A stretch of DNA of 64,000 bases. Source: Proteiniclasticum aestuarii. GTDB lineage: Bacteria; Bacillota; Clostridia; Clostridiales; Clostridiaceae. A program made the translations under genes and the position numbers. Location of the stretch: NCBI RefSeq assembly GCF_017368455.1, contig NZ_JAFNJU010000004.1:186001-250000 (forward strand). The letters are read 5' to 3'. Below are positions 32,901-40,934 of the stretch, piece by piece. The notes beneath the pieces were generated by a model. It had not been told where the DNA came from. It made no database searches and saw only the letters and a list, made by a program, of their open reading frames with translations. Positions within the stretch are counted from its first letter, which is position 1; every line of letters begins with the position of its first letter.

Positions 32901-33671
32901 AATCAGGGAAGTAGCACTGTCAACTGTTGGTGGTTCCCCTGGTCTTAATCTCTTGTAGACTTCAAGTAGTCCCTCTTCATGAGTATTGGTATTATCTTTT
33001 TCAAGGGTTGCTTTTAAACGCTCATCCTCACCAAAATAGTCAAGAATCTCCTGATCGGAGTTGAATCCCATAGCTCTTGCAAGAACTGTGATTGGCAGCT
33101 TTCTTGTCTTGTCTATTCTCACATTCATGACTTCATTGGAATCTGTTTCATACTCCAGCCAAGCACCACGATTCGGAATCACTGTCGCGGAATAAAGCTT
33201 CTTTCCGTTTTTGTCTATGCTCTCGTTGTAATATACACCTGGAGACCTGACCAGCTGAGACACGATGACTCTTTCTGCTCCATTGATGATGAAGGTTCCT
33301 TGTTCGGTCATCACAGGGAATTCTCCCATGAAAACCTCCTGCTCTTTGATCTCACCGGTTTCGATGTTCTCAAGCCTGATCTTCACCTTCATTGGTGCTG
33401 AGTATGTGGCATCTCTTTCCTTGCATTCCTCAATGGAATACTTGATGTTCTCGCGGTCCAGATGGAAACCTATGAACTTCAGAACCAGATTTCCACCATA
33501 GTTGGAAATAGGGTTAATGTCGTCAAAAACCTCATCTAAACCTTCACTTAGAAACCAATTGTAGGAATCTAATTGAATCTCAATAAGATTAGGCATATCA
33601 TAGACGTCCTTAACCCTTCCGAAACTCATTCTCGTCCTCTTTCCTGTTGAAATTGGAACAGGATGTACCAT
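29988..33671 (-). CDS. rpoB: DNA-directed RNA polymerase subunit beta
   Basis: Beta subunit, 1227 residues from the ATG at 33671 (GGGGTGA seven bases upstream). The rifampicin region reads [20 protein letters not shown], with wild-type Asp, His and Ser at the classical resistance positions. The C-terminal block [19 protein letters not shown] is intact. Its promoter lies about 190 bp upstream, and a terminator ends rplL before it, so rpoBC seems to be transcribed apart from rplJL. Confidence 0.98.
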   Translation of the reverse strand: MVHPVPISTGKRTRMSFGRVKDVYDMPNLIEIQLDSYNWFLSEGLDEVFDDINPISNYGGNLVLKFIGFHLDRENIKYSIEECKERDATYSAPMKVKIRLENIETGEIKEQEVFMGEFPVMTEQGTFIINGAERVIVSQLVRSPGVYYNESIDKNGKKLYSATVIPNRGAWLEYETDSNEVMNVRIDKTRKLPITVLARAMGFNSDQEILDYFGEDERLKATLEKDNTNTHEEGLLEVYKRLRPGEPPTVDSATSLIDSLFFDAKRYDLSKVGRYKFNKKLSIAGRLYNQTAAEDVVNGETGEILVSKGERITRDIAHEIMAAGINFVDILVEEQVVRVIGNHFVHLSDFVSFDPKALHIKEMVHYPTLKSILDQNLPEDELKDELKKNIHNLIPKHVLKDDIFASISYEIGLGHGVGHVDDIDHLGNRRLRSVGELLQNQFRIGLSRMERVVKERMTIQDQDNITPQALINIRPVTASVKEFFGSSQLSQFMDQTNPLSELTHKRRLSALGPGGLSRERAGFEVRDVHHSHYGRMCPIETPEGPNIGLINSLSTYARVNEYGFIETPYRIVEKGTGKVTTDVKYFTADEEDELLVAQANELLDENSMFIDDRVTVRYREDVLVVPKEEVDLMDISPRQIVSVATAMIPFLENDDASRALMGSNMQRQAVPLLKPAAPYVGTGIEYKAALDSGVLPKARNEGTVIYVSANEIKIKRDDNGSIDHYKLLKFKRSNQGTCINQKPLVVKGEHVERGSLLADGPSTDLGEIALGKNIRMGFITWEGYNYEDAMLISEELVRDDVFTSIHIEEYEAEARDTKLGPEEITRDIPNVGEDSLKDIDERGIIRIGAEVRAGDILVGKVTPKGETDLTSEERLLRAIFGEKAREVRDTSLRVPHGAAGIIVDIKIFTRDNQDELPPGVNMLVRCYIAQRRKISVGDKMAGRHGNKGVISRVLPEEDMPFLPDGRPLQICLNPLGVPSRMNIGQVLEVHLGWAAAKLGWHVATPVFDGASEKDIEETLERAGFNKNGKTVLYDGRTGEPFDNEVTVGYMYILKLAHLVDDKIHARSTGPYSLVTQQPLGGKAQFGGQRFGEMEVWALEAYGSAHTLQEILTVKSDDVVGRVKTYESIVKGENIPQPGVPESFKVLIKELQALCLNVKVLNDEREEIELKEDSEYEEASIELKAIRIDSPEDTIIDVPEEITEKTHVIKDEDDFEEVSSNSFAEDLE

Positions 33672-33855
33672 TAGCATTCACCCCTTATATAAACTAAAAT
33701 AACCAGAAAATGCGCATAGTATCCCTAAGGACCTTGCACTTCTGGATTGTGACCATACGTTGCGATTTCCGCAATTATTTTGCTATTACAAATGCGAAAA
33801 ATCCCGTTTACTATTCTAACCTATTTTTCTCTCTTTTACAAGAGTACGATTATAT

Positions 33856-33884
33856 ATATTATCATAATATTAACATCTGGTCAA
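33856..33884 (-). promoter_or_regulatory. rpoBC promoter
   Basis: On the minus strand -35 TTGACC (33884-33879), a 17-bp spacer and -10 TAATAT (33861-33856). The resulting leader of about 175 nt contains a partly paired element flanked by CCAGAA and TTCTGG just before rpoB. Beyond the promoter, 33885-34132 shows no supportable gene. Confidence 0.75.
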
Positions 33885-34070
33885 TGAAAAACTGCAAAAT
33901 TCACGTCTTCATTCGAGAGAACCACCAGATTTTCCCATACTCCACAGACATACACCTGTCAGGTTTAAGAGAGATGAACCTATTCAGAAGAAGCCCTTTC
34001 ATCGAGCCTGAATCCCTTGAAATATAGATAAAGAAATAAGTTTGAAAATTTCCTTCAAAAATGGGATTAA

Positions 34071-34095
34071 GCCGTGAAATCTCCGATTTCTCCGG
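34071..34095 (-). terminator. Possible terminator after the 142-residue membrane protein gene
   Basis: On the minus strand GCCG plus GAAATC pair with GATTTC plus CGGC around a GGA loop with a small internal bulge. A T-rich stretch (ATTTTTG) begins seven bases later. Position fits a terminator, but the geometry is imperfect. Confidence 0.35.
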
Positions 34096-34132
34096 CTTAC
34101 CTGGAATCTTCGGAATTTGAGAATGCAGCATG

Positions 34133-34561
34133 CTATCTGATGTAAAACAGCGTAGCTGCGATGGATAAGATGATCCCATAGTAATAGACCCATTCCTTCT
34201 TCCCGAGCACAAGATAAATTAATGCGATGATCCCCGCCACAATGATTACCCCCATGGAGAGTATCGGTGTTTCATAAAGAAGAATACTCATGGTGATGGA
34301 GAATACAGCCACCGCGGTAGCCAGAAACGCCGCTTTGAACCACGAAGGAAAGTGCGTCCTTTCCACCAGCACGCCCGCCAGAAGAAATAGGATGCCAAAG
34401 CCTCCTCTAAGCATCGACACGAAATTATATTCTCCACGCCCAACCACTCTTTCTATGAGCATGAAGAGGAGAAAATAGAGGGCAAAAGCCAGCACGAGAA
34501 TCCCCAGTGTAGAAACAGTGACTAGCAGTACACTTCTCAATGGATGTCCGGATTTACTCAT
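34133..34561 (-). CDS. Small multi-pass membrane protein of unknown function
   Basis: A 142-residue protein starting at ATG 34561, with AGGAAG eight bases upstream. Four or five hydrophobic segments cover most of it: about residues 13-35, 50-62, 73-95, 97-117 and 124-140. I recognise no family motif. It lies between yccF and the rpoB promoter, an atypical place, since B. subtilis has the methyltransferase gene ybxB there. The reading frame is clean and has a plausible ribosome-binding site, so it is probably a real gene. No function can be proposed. Confidence 0.65.
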   Translation of the reverse strand: MSKSGHPLRSVLLVTVSTLGILVLAFALYFLLFMLIERVVGRGEYNFVSMLRGGFGILFLLAGVLVERTHFPSWFKAAFLATAVAVFSITMSILLYETPILSMGVIIVAGIIALIYLVLGKKEWVYYYGIILSIAATLFYIR

Positions 34562-34705
34562 GATTTTCACTTCCTGCTTAATGTATTTTAATCAACATAA
34601 ACCAGAGAAACATGATCCGTCAAACCGGACCTGACACAAACACAAGCTGTCCCTTTTCTTTCATTATACTACTGGAAATCAGAAAAACACCCTCTAGATC
34701 ATGTC

Positions 34706-35074
34706 CTAAATATGAATTATTTTCGCACCGAAAGGCATGAGACTGAGCTTTGCCATCTTGAAATTCTGAAGACCAAAGGGAATTCCGATGATGGTCATGC
34801 AGAAAAACAGACCGATGAGCACATTGGCTACAGCCAGTTCGATACCACCAACGACAATCCAGATGATATTGATCAGCAGCGAGCCCGCCCCCATGGAGGA
34901 ATAGGATACATCCTTCCCGAAGGGAAACAGCTGCAGACTGGCCATTTTGAAACACTGCACACCCACCGGGATACCGATGATGGTGATGGACCATAAAAGC
35001 CCGAAGAAAAACCATAGCAGGGCTGGTATGAAACCGCCCAGAAGAAACCAGATGAGGTTACCTAAAATACTCAT
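34706..35074 (-). CDS. yccF: YccF-domain membrane protein
   Basis: A 122-residue protein with two copies of a motif of the type I-I-G-I-P-x-G-x-Q-x-F-K-M-A, the hallmark of the YccF (DUF307) family of small inner-membrane proteins of unknown function. Hydrophobic segments lie at about 5-35 and 60-95. The ATG at 35074 has AGGAG nine bases upstream. It follows the rplL terminator, so it is likely transcribed from its own promoter (a TATAAT lies about 25 bp upstream of the start). Confidence 0.85.
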   Translation of the reverse strand: MSILGNLIWFLLGGFIPALLWFFFGLLWSITIIGIPVGVQCFKMASLQLFPFGKDVSYSSMGAGSLLINIIWIVVGGIELAVANVLIGLFFCMTIIGIPFGLQNFKMAKLSLMPFGAKIIHI

Positions 35075-35157
35075 AATCAATCACTCCTTTCACTTCATTA
35101 TATCTTCAGGAGATTAACGCCAGATTAATTCCAGGCCATGAGAGAATTTTTCGGTAA

Positions 35158-35191
35158 AGAAAAGAACCCGATAATTTCTTACCGGATTCTT
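35158..35191 (-). terminator. Terminator after rplL
   Basis: On the minus strand a 13-bp stem (AAGAATCCGGTAA / TTATCGGGTTCTT, with G-U pairs) has a GAAA loop and a T-rich tail. It separates rplJL from yccF and rpoB. Confidence 0.82.
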
Positions 35192-35212
35192 CAAGTACAA
35201 TTTAAGCTTTAA

Positions 35213-35584
35213 TTACTTAACTTCTACTGTAGCGCCAACTTCCTGAAGCTTAGCAACCAGTGCATCTGCTTCGTCCTTTGGAACGCCTTCCTTGATTGCC
35301 TTAGGAGCTCCGTCAACGATTTCCTTCGCTTCCTTCAGACCAAGACCTGTAGCTTCTCTAACAGCCTTGATAACCTTAATCTTTTCGCCACCTACTTCTG
35401 TAAGGATAACGTCAAATTCAGTCTTCTCTTCAGCTGCTGCTGCTTCACCAGCACCGCCAGCTACTGCTACTGGAGCTGCTGCGGATACACCAAACTCCTC
35501 TTCGCAAGCCTTTACTAAATCATTTAATTCTAAAACGGTCATTTCCTTGATTGCTGCAATTATTTCTTCTCTTGATACTGCCAT
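35213..35584 (-). CDS. rplL: 50S ribosomal protein L7/L12
   Basis: L7/L12 (bL12), 123 residues, the multimeric stalk protein that recruits GTPase factors. The N-terminal dimerisation domain is followed by the Ala/Gly-rich hinge ([10 protein letters not shown]). The C-terminal domain has the factor-binding [14 protein letters not shown] helix and [11 protein letters not shown]. It lies 62 bp after rplJ with a standard Shine-Dalgarno. Confidence 0.97.
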   Translation of the reverse strand: MAVSREEIIAAIKEMTVLELNDLVKACEEEFGVSAAAPVAVAGGAGEAAAAEEKTEFDVILTEVGGEKIKVIKAVREATGLGLKEAKEIVDGAPKAIKEGVPKDEADALVAKLQEVGATVEVK

Positions 35585-35646
35585 TTATAGACACCTCCGT
35601 AATTATTTTAATATTATTTTTTTAGGCGATTCGCCTGGGAATGATC

Positions 35647-36138
35647 CTATGCTTCCTTGCTTTCTGCAACTGCATTAAGCATGTAAACAAGATTGGATAA
35701 TGGGGACTTGATGCTTCCGAGGAACTTCGCGATAAGTACTTCCTTGCTTGGAATCTTAGCCAGCTGGTTCATTAGATCTGCATCATAAACCTTACCATCT
35801 ACATAACCACCCTTGATTTCAAGCTTCTTGGAAGCCTTTGCGAAATCAGCGATGAGCTTTGCAGCTGTGGTTTCATCATCGTAACCGAATGCCATGGATA
35901 CCGGTCCTTCAAGGTACTGTTCCATACCTTCAATTCCTAGTTCCTGAGCGGCTCTTGTCACCATGGTGTTCTTGTAGACTTTGTATTCAACGTTGTTCTT
36001 TCTTAAAGTGCTTCTTAATTCTGTGTCCTGTTCAACGTTGATACCCTGATAATTAACTAAAACTAAAGACTTAGCTTTCTGCATTTTTTCTTTAATTTCA
36101 TTAACCTTTTGCGCCTTGATCTCTTTGTTGTTGTTCAC
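35647..36138 (-). CDS. rplJ: 50S ribosomal protein L10
   Basis: L10 (uL10), 163 residues, anchors the L12 stalk to 23S r[12 protein letters not shown] and Y-K-V-Y-K-N-T-M-V are typical. The start is GTG at 36138, about ten bases after AGGAGG. The gene follows a recognisable L10 leader with terminator, the classic autogenous control of rplJL. Confidence 0.96.
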   Translation of the reverse strand: MNNNKEIKAQKVNEIKEKMQKAKSLVLVNYQGINVEQDTELRSTLRKNNVEYKVYKNTMVTRAAQELGIEGMEQYLEGPVSMAFGYDDETTAAKLIADFAKASKKLEIKGGYVDGKVYDADLMNQLAKIPSKEVLIAKFLGSIKSPLSNLVYMLNAVAESKEA

Positions 36139-36187
36139 TGTGTGTCCACCTCCTCACAGTTTATGAAACTGCTTATTCAACATAATC

Positions 36188-36218
36188 AAAAAGGCCTCTC
36201 CAAGCGAGGAGAGACCTT
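36188..36218 (-). terminator. Attenuator-type terminator in the L10 leader
   Basis: On the minus strand an 11-bp stem (AAGGTCTCTCC / GGAGAGGCCTT) with a 6-nt loop runs into a T-run, about 50 bases before the rplJ start. It is placed where L10-L12 feedback attenuation is expected. Confidence 0.85.
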
Positions 36219-36310
36219 AGTTTTAAAAACTATAAAGTACTCGCACCTCGGCAGGACTTACAAGCTTACGCTCACCTGCGGTCTTAGAATGCACAATTCA
36301 ATTATTTAAC
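36219..36310 (-). promoter_or_regulatory. Ribosomal protein L10 leader
   Basis: The transcript segment upstream of the attenuator contains AAGACCGCAGGTG, then a variable stem, then CCTGCCGAGG. These are the conserved arms of the Firmicutes L10 leader that binds the L10(L12)4 complex. Boundaries are approximate. Confidence 0.85.
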
Positions 36311-36316
36311 TACAAA

Positions 36317-36345
36317 AGTATAGCATGAGCTCTTGATTAAGTCAA
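36317..36345 (-). promoter_or_regulatory. rplJL promoter
   Basis: On the minus strand -35 TTGACT (36345-36340), a 17-bp spacer and -10 TATACT (36322-36317). It begins five bases after the rplA stop codon. Confidence 0.85.
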
Positions 36346-36349
36346 CAGA

Positions 36350-37039
36350 TTAATCAATAACCTTTGCAGGATTGATCTTGATTCCAGGTCCCATGGTAGA
36401 AGCAACAGTTACTGACTTCAGGTACTGTCCCTTCGCAGCTGCAGGCTTAGCCTTGATCAGCGCTTCCATAAGAGTCTTGAAGTTATCCTTCAGCTTTTCT
36501 TCTCCGAAGGACTTCTTTCCGATTGGCACGTGAACGATAGAAGTCTTGTCGACTCTGTATTCAACCTTACCAGCCTTGATGTCTGCAATAGCCTTCGCTA
36601 CATCAAATGTAACAGTTCCGGACTTTGGATTCGGCATAAGACCCTTTGGTCCGAGCACTCTACCAAGTCTACCTACAACACCCATCATGTCAGGAGTTGC
36701 AACTACTACATCAAATTCAAACCAGTTTTCCTTCTGAATCTTATCAAGGTATTCTTCAGCTCCAACATAGTCTGCTCCAGCCTCTTCAGCTTCAGCAACC
36801 TTTGCACCCTTAGCGAATACAAGGACTCTCACTGTCTTACCAGTTCCGTGAGGTAGTACTACCGCACCTCTTACCTGCTGGTCAGCATGTCTTGGATCTA
36901 CACCAAGCTTTACATGCAGTTCAATTGTTTCATCAAACTTAGCCTTTGCAGTCTTCACTGCTAATTCAAGCGCCTCCTGTGATGAGTATAATACACTCTT
37001 GTCCACAAGCTTTGCACTTTCTACATAATTCTTACCCAT
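36350..37039 (-). CDS. rplA: 50S ribosomal protein L1
   Basis: L1 (uL1), 229 residues, forms the mobile L1 stalk at the E site and often represses its own operon. [13 protein letters not shown] and [11 protein letters not shown] are diagnostic. The ATG at 37039 follows AAGGAGG. An L1-site-like hairpin lies directly upstream, and another lies before rplK. Confidence 0.97.
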   Translation of the reverse strand: MGKNYVESAKLVDKSVLYSSQEALELAVKTAKAKFDETIELHVKLGVDPRHADQQVRGAVVLPHGTGKTVRVLVFAKGAKVAEAEEAGADYVGAEEYLDKIQKENWFEFDVVVATPDMMGVVGRLGRVLGPKGLMPNPKSGTVTFDVAKAIADIKAGKVEYRVDKTSIVHVPIGKKSFGEEKLKDNFKTLMEALIKAKPAAAKGQYLKSVTVASTMGPGIKINPAKVID

Positions 37040-37054
37040 TAATTTGCCTCCTTC

Positions 37055-37082
37055 GTGGTTTTAACGGTTTTTTGCCTCCCAC
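37055..37082 (-). promoter_or_regulatory. Candidate L1-binding site before rplA
   Basis: On the minus strand GTGGGAGG is followed, after an A-rich loop, by CCGTT and CCAC, in the GTGGGAG...CCAC layout of the L1 site in 23S rRNA and in L11-operon leaders. It ends just before the rplA Shine-Dalgarno, where L1 binding would block initiation. Confidence 0.6.
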
Positions 37083-37096
37083 TTTATTAGGTTGTC

Positions 37097-37522
37097 TTAT
37101 TCAACGATAGTAACGCCCATACTTCTTGCAGTACCTTCGATCATTGACATTGCTGTCTCAACAGAAGCTGCATTCAGATCTGGCATCTTTGTTTCAGCGA
37201 TTTCTCTAACCTGAGCCTTTGTAAGCTGAGCTACTTTAGTTCTGTTAGGTACTCCTGAACCACTTTCAATTCCAGCTGCCTTTTTGATCAGTACCGCTGC
37301 TGGTGGTGTCTTCAGGATAAAGCTGAAAGATCTGTCCTGAAATACTGTGATTACAACTGGAATAATGTATCCAGCCTTGTCTGCAGTTCTTGCGTTGAAT
37401 TCCTTACAGAATCCCATAATGTTCACACCGTGCTGTCCAAGAGCTGGTCCAACTGGTGGTGCTGGTGTCGCCTTTCCTGCAGGAAGTTGTAACTTGATCA
37501 TTCCTGTAACTTTCTTTGCCAT
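37097..37522 (-). CDS. rplK: 50S ribosomal protein L11
   Basis: L11 (uL11), 141 residues, in the GTPase-associated centre and thiostrepton site. The N-terminal proline-rich [16 protein letters not shown] and the [12 protein letters not shown] block are characteristic. The ATG at 37522 lies behind AGGAGG. It follows nusG by 80 bp, within which an L1-type site lies. Confidence 0.97.
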   Translation of the reverse strand: MAKKVTGMIKLQLPAGKATPAPPVGPALGQHGVNIMGFCKEFNARTADKAGYIIPVVITVFQDRSFSFILKTPPAAVLIKKAAGIESGSGVPNRTKVAQLTKAQVREIAETKMPDLNAASVETAMSMIEGTARSMGVTIVE

Positions 37523-37542
37523 GAGTTTATTCCTCCTATACT

Positions 37543-37573
37543 GTGGTAGATTGCGGGTATTTTACCCTCCCAC
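37543..37573 (-). promoter_or_regulatory. Candidate L1-binding site before rplK
   Basis: On the minus strand GTGGGAGGGTA, a short A-rich loop, then TACCCGC and CTACCAC form a bulged hairpin of the L1-site type. I recall near-identical elements upstream of rplK in other Bacillota. A second small hairpin (GACCC / GGGTC, 37582-37595) precedes it. Confidence 0.65.
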
Positions 37574-37602
37574 TTATTTAAGACCCGAAAGGGTCAATAA
37601 AC

Positions 37603-38127
37603 CTAATAAATTTTTTCTATCTGGTTGAAGTCGAGTTCTGCTGGAGTTGCTCTGCCGAACATTTCCACTTCCACCTTGACCTTACGCTTGTCATTGTTGA
37701 TTTCAACAATGGTAGCCGGGAATCCCATAAATGGTGTAGCGATGATTTTCACGCTTTCACCGATGGACAGATCCACCTGCTCATGAGTTTCTGCAATACC
37801 CATGGAACGGACTTCTTCATCTGTCAGCGGTACCGGATTATTGGACTTCGCTCCAACAAATCCTGTGACACCTCTTGTATTTCTTACGATATACCAGGAT
37901 TCTTCAGTCATAATCATCTTCACCAGAACATATCCGGGAAACTTCTTCTTAAGGACGATCTTCTCCTTATCATCTTTTCGTTCGATGACTTCTTCCATGG
38001 GAACTTCAACACCTTGTAATAGATGCTCAAGGTTTCGGTTTTCAATCGCCTTTTCAAGGTTTACCTTGACTTTATTCTCATAACCTGAATAGGTATGAAC
38101 AACATACCAACGTGCTTTTTCTTCCAT
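37603..38127 (-). CDS. nusG: Transcription termination/antitermination protein NusG
   Basis: NusG, 174 residues, binds RNA polymerase through its N-terminal domain (R-W-Y-V-V-H-T-Y-S-G-Y-E-N-K-V). It has the usual KOW domain near the C-terminus (V-K-I-I-A-T-P-F-M-G-F). It modulates pausing and couples transcription to translation. The neighbours secE and rplK are in conserved order. Confidence 0.97.
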   Translation of the reverse strand: MEEKARWYVVHTYSGYENKVKVNLEKAIENRNLEHLLQGVEVPMEEVIERKDDKEKIVLKKKFPGYVLVKMIMTEESWYIVRNTRGVTGFVGAKSNNPVPLTDEEVRSMGIAETHEQVDLSIGESVKIIATPFMGFPATIVEINNDKRKVKVEVEMFGRATPAELDFNQIEKIY

Positions 38128-38174
38128 ACGAAAATAGAGGAGCAGACTAAAACGCTACCCCTTTCCTCCTTACC

Positions 38175-38375
38175 TTAAAGATTGAATAGAACTTCCGTCA
38201 AAAGTCCATTGTAGATAAAATCTGCAATTGCAATCAGAACAATGTAGATCGCAACTATGGCAGATACTACGCCAATAGCTTTCTTGACTTCCTCTTTGGA
38301 GGGCCAGGTTATTTTCTTAATTTCATTTTTGATCTCTTTTACAAAACTGACGAGTCCTTTGCTGTTTGAAGCCAT
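38175..38375 (-). CDS. secE: Preprotein translocase subunit SecE
   Basis: SecE, 66 residues, single-span form. An amphipathic segment with the family motif K-I-T-W-P-S-K-E-E is followed by a hydrophobic helix at about residues 34-58. I chose ATG at 38375 with AAGGA ten bases upstream; a GTG three codons earlier abuts that site. It completes the Sec channel with SecY (7.3-8.6 kb). Confidence 0.94.
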   Translation of the reverse strand: MASNSKGLVSFVKEIKNEIKKITWPSKEEVKKAIGVVSAIVAIYIVLIAIADFIYNGLLTEVLFNL

Positions 38376-38398
38376 GAAAATCACATCCTTAGTCTGTG

Positions 38399-38548
38399 TT
38401 ACTTAGTTTCTTTGTGTGTAGTATGCTTTCTGCAGAACTTGCAATACTTGTTCATTTCCAGTCTTTCTGGATTGTTCTTCTTGTTTTTCATTGAATCGTA
38501 GTTTCTCTGCTTACACTCTGTGCATGCTAAAGTCATTCTTACTCTCAC
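38399..38548 (-). CDS. rpmG: 50S ribosomal protein L33
   Basis: A 49-residue protein with the zinc ribbon Cys9, Cys12, Cys36, Cys39, so it is the zinc-dependent form of bL33. The start is GTG at 38548, eight bases after GGAGG. It precedes secE and nusG as in B. subtilis and heads the transcript from the promoter at 38623-38651. Confidence 0.94.
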   Translation of the reverse strand: MRVRMTLACTECKQRNYDSMKNKKNNPERLEMNKYCKFCRKHTTHKETK

Positions 38549-38622
38549 TTTGAGCACCTCCGTACTTTATAGTTTTTTGTTTACATCATAAATAACCCCA
38601 TTGCGCAGGGTATTACTAAATT

Positions 38623-38651
38623 ACTTTATCATATGACCCCTATCCTGTCAA
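38623..38651 (-). promoter_or_regulatory. Promoter of rpmG-secE-nusG-rplK-rplA
   Basis: On the minus strand a consensus -35 TTGACA (38651-38646), a 17-bp spacer and -10 TAAAGT (38628-38623). Immediately upstream lies a perfect 16-bp A/T-flanked palindrome (38654-38669) that could act as an UP element. A small hairpin (about 38588-38615) would form at the 5' end of the RNA. Confidence 0.85.
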
Positions 38652-38653
38652 AT

Positions 38654-38669
38654 AAAAAACGCGTTTTTT
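38654..38669. repeat. Perfect palindrome AAAAAACGCGTTTTTT upstream of the rpmG promoter
   Basis: A 16-bp perfect palindrome with a CGCG core. It ends three bases before the -35 hexamer and occupies the position of an alpha-CTD UP element. It may also bind a dimeric regulator. Confidence 0.6.
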
Positions 38670-38719
38670 TTTGAAACTCTTGAAAAAACAGTGGTCTATA
38701 TAATGCGTAATTTACCGAT

Positions 38720-38744
38720 AAAAAAGGACTGGCAAACCAGTCCT
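38720..38744 (-). terminator. Terminator after the second tuf gene
   Basis: On the minus strand the 8-bp stem AGGACTGG / CCAGTCCT with a TTTG loop is followed by six T. It lies 15 bp past the tuf stop codon. Confidence 0.9.
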
Positions 38745-38758
38745 CTTATATTGCTTGA

Positions 38759-39971
38759 ATTACTCGTTGATTGTTGTTACAACGCCTGAACCTACGGTTC
38801 TTCCGCCTTCTCTGATCGCGAATCTCAGACCTTCGTCCATAGCGATTGGTGTGATCAGTTCAACATTCATGTCGATATGGTCTCCAGGCATTACCATTTC
38901 CATTCCATCTGGAAGCTTGATGTTTCCTGTTACGTCCGTTGTTCTGAAGTAGAACTGTGGTCTGTAACCATCAAAGAATGGTGTATGTCTTCCGCCTTCT
39001 TCCTTCTTCAGCACGTATACCTGTCCTACGAACTTGGTATGTGGCTTTACGGATCCTGGCTTAGCTAGAACCTGTCCTCTTTCGATTTCAGATCTCTGGA
39101 TTCCTCTCAGAAGTGCTCCGATGTTGTCTCCAGCCTGCGCTGAATCAAGAAGCTTTCTGAACATCTCTACTCCTGTACATACTACCTTTCTGGATTCTTC
39201 CTGCAGGCCTACGATTTCTACTTCGTCTCCTACCTTCAGTACTCCAGTCTCCACTCTTCCTGTTGCTACGGTTCCTCTTCCTGTGATGGTGAATACGTCC
39301 TCTACAGGCATCAGGAATGCTTTGTCGGTCTGTCTCTCTGGTGTTGGGATGTAGCTGTCGATGGCTGCCATCAGTTCCATGATTGGCTTGATCTTCTCTG
39401 GATCGGTTGGGTTATCCAGTGCTTCCAGTGCGGAACCTGCGATAACTGGTGTATCATCTCCTGGGAAATCATACTCGTTCAGAAGCTCTCTTACTTCCAT
39501 TTCCACCAGCTCAAGTAGTTCTGGGTCATCCACCATGTCTGCCTTGTTCAGGAAGACTACGATGTAGTTAACTCCTACTCTTGATGCAAGAAGGATATGT
39601 TCTCTTGTCTGTGGCATTGGACCATCTGCTGCGGATACAACAAGAATTGCTCCATCCATCTGTGCTGCTCCGGTGATCATGTTCTTGACATAGTCAGCAT
39701 GTCCTGGGCAGTCTACGTGAGCATAGTGTCTGTTTTCAGTCTCATACTCTACGTGGGAAGTATTGATGGTAATACCTCTTTCCTTCTCTTCTGGTGCTTT
39801 GTCGATCTGGTCGTACTTTGTTGCTGTAGCTCCACCTGTCTGTGATAACACAGTTGTGATTGCTGCTGTCAGCGTGGTCTTACCATGGTCAACGTGTCCG
39901 ATGGTTCCGATGTTGACGTGTGGCTTATTTCTCTCGAATTTTGCTTTTGCCATTACTTTCTCCTCCTTAAA
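38759..39971. repeat. tuf direct repeat, copy 2 (about 1,213 bp)
   Basis: Partner of 21808-23020, in the same orientation and about 17 kb away. Identity by eye runs across the whole gene and its Shine-Dalgarno region and stops abruptly on both sides, the usual mark of gene conversion between duplicate tuf genes. Confidence 0.9.
38760..39953 (-). CDS. tuf: Elongation factor Tu, copy 2
   Basis: A 397-residue EF-Tu with the same amino-acid sequence as copy 1. It is not in the str cluster. It lies 112 bp after a tRNA-Thr gene and is followed by its own terminator, giving a tRNA-Thr-tuf transcript. A possible internal promoter (-35 TAGTCA, 17 bp, -10 TATAAT at 40021-39993) lies between the tRNA and tuf. 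Confidence 0.98.
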   Translation of the reverse strand: MAKAKFERNKPHVNIGTIGHVDHGKTTLTAAITTVLSQTGGATATKYDQIDKAPEEKERGITINTSHVEYETENRHYAHVDCPGHADYVKNMITGAAQMDGAILVVSAADGPMPQTREHILLASRVGVNYIVVFLNKADMVDDPELLELVEMEVRELLNEYDFPGDDTPVIAGSALEALDNPTDPEKIKPIMELMAAIDSYIPTPERQTDKAFLMPVEDVFTITGRGTVATGRVETGVLKVGDEVEIVGLQEESRKVVCTGVEMFRKLLDSAQAGDNIGALLRGIQRSEIERGQVLAKPGSVKPHTKFVGQVYVLKKEEGGRHTPFFDGYRPQFYFRTTDVTGNIKLPDGMEMVMPGDHIDMNVELITPIAMDEGLRFAIREGGRTVGSGVVTTINE

Positions 39972-39992
39972 TAACTAAACATTACATATTCT

Positions 39993-40021
39993 ATTATAAT
40001 ATTTTTTTACTTAGATGACTA
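39993..40021 (-). promoter_or_regulatory. Possible internal promoter before the second tuf gene
   Basis: On the minus strand -35 TAGTCA (40021-40016), a 17-bp spacer and -10 TATAAT (39998-39993). The -10 is perfect and the -35 weak. It would let tuf2 be made independently of the tRNA. Confidence 0.5.
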
Positions 40022-40065
40022 GTCCCTACAACGGAGCCTGGTGTTCCGAAGCTATAAGGGATAAA

Positions 40066-40141
40066 TGGAGCCCATAAGCGGATTCGAACCGCTGACCTCC
40101 ACCTTACCAAGGTGACGCTCTACCACCTGAGCTATATGGGC
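40066..40141 (-). tRNA. tRNA-Thr (anticodon GGU)
   Basis: A 76-nt cloverleaf. The acceptor stem GCCCATA / TATGGGC is perfect, the anticodon loop TTGGTAA gives anticodon GGU (reads ACC/ACU), the T-loop is TTCGAAT and CCA is encoded. It lies directly upstream of tuf copy 2, like thrT before tufB in E. coli. Confidence 0.96.
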
Positions 40142-40159
40142 ATTAATCTCACCTCATCA

Positions 40160-40188
40160 AGTTTACTAAAAACCCAATACGATGTCAA
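40160..40188 (-). promoter_or_regulatory. Promoter of tRNA-Thr and tuf copy 2
   Basis: On the minus strand -35 TTGACA (40188-40183), a 17-bp spacer and -10 TAAACT (40165-40160), about 20 bp before the tRNA 5' end. Confidence 0.82.
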
Positions 40189-40214
40189 TAGCTAAGTTGA
40201 AAACTTATGAAGTC

Positions 40215-40844
40215 TTATGATGAAGCACTCTCCAGGTTTCGAGACAGTTTCTTCCTGATTCTTTGAATCGCATTGTCTATGGCCTTTTCTTCCTTGTTCA
40301 GCACGTTCGCGATTTTAAGATAACTGACGCCCTGAAGATAAAGCCGAAGTACTCTATACTCAAAGTCTGAAAGCGAATTTCTGATTTCTTTGCTGATTTC
40401 TTCTGTCTTCTCTCCATCTATATACAGAGATTCCGGATCATCTGTCTTGCTTGTCACCAGCATGTCCTGATAGCTCTTGTTCGTGTCTTCCACGTATACG
40501 GGTTTATTCAGAGACACATAGGTGTTCAGCGGGATATGCTTCTGCCGGGATGCCGCCTTCAGTGCAGTCATGATCTGTCTTGTGACACAGATATCCATGA
40601 ACGTCTTGAAGCTGGCCTGTCTGCCGTCACTGAAGTCCTTGATGGCTTCATAAAGGCCGATGAGCCCTTCCTGCATGATATCCTCCACTTCTCCACCTAC
40701 CAGAAAATAGGCGCGGGATTTATTTCGCACATAAGGAAGATACTTGGCCGTTATGAATTCAGAGGCGCTCTTGTCTCCATTCTGTGCAAGACGAACGATC
40801 TCTTCATCACTCAAAGCTTTGTATTTCTGCTCTTCTCTGGTCAA
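40215..40844 (-). CDS. sigH: RNA polymerase sigma-H factor (Spo0H-type)
   Basis: A 209-residue sigma-70 family factor. Region 2 reads Y-L-P-Y-V-R-N-K-S-R-A-Y-F-L-V-G-G-E-V-E-D-I-M-Q-E-G, and the C-terminal helix-turn-helix (Y-L-K-I-A-N-V-L-N-K-E-E-K-A-I-D-N-A) is region 4. I chose TTG at 40844, eight bases after AGGAGG; the reading from 40913 translates through that site. In Bacilli and Clostridia SigH controls entry into stationary phase and sporulation. Position after yacP and before rpmG-secE matches B. subtilis, with tRNA-Thr and tuf2 inserted. Confidence 0.93.
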   Translation of the reverse strand: MTREEQKYKALSDEEIVRLAQNGDKSASEFITAKYLPYVRNKSRAYFLVGGEVEDIMQEGLIGLYEAIKDFSDGRQASFKTFMDICVTRQIMTALKAASRQKHIPLNTYVSLNKPVYVEDTNKSYQDMLVTSKTDDPESLYIDGEKTEEISKEIRNSLSDFEYRVLRLYLQGVSYLKIANVLNKEEKAIDNAIQRIRKKLSRNLESASS

Positions 40845-40934
40845 AATTCTCTCCTCCTTACAGATGGCGCAAAAGATTTTGAATAGTTCTAAATTACTAA
40901 AATTATCAATCAAAAATGGCTAAAAGTCAAGCTT

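Noticed and set aside
33901..34212. 103-residue minus-strand reading frame between rpoB and the membrane protein gene
   Set aside because: It overlaps the 3' end of the membrane protein gene, has no recognisable motif and crosses a hairpin. Probably chance.
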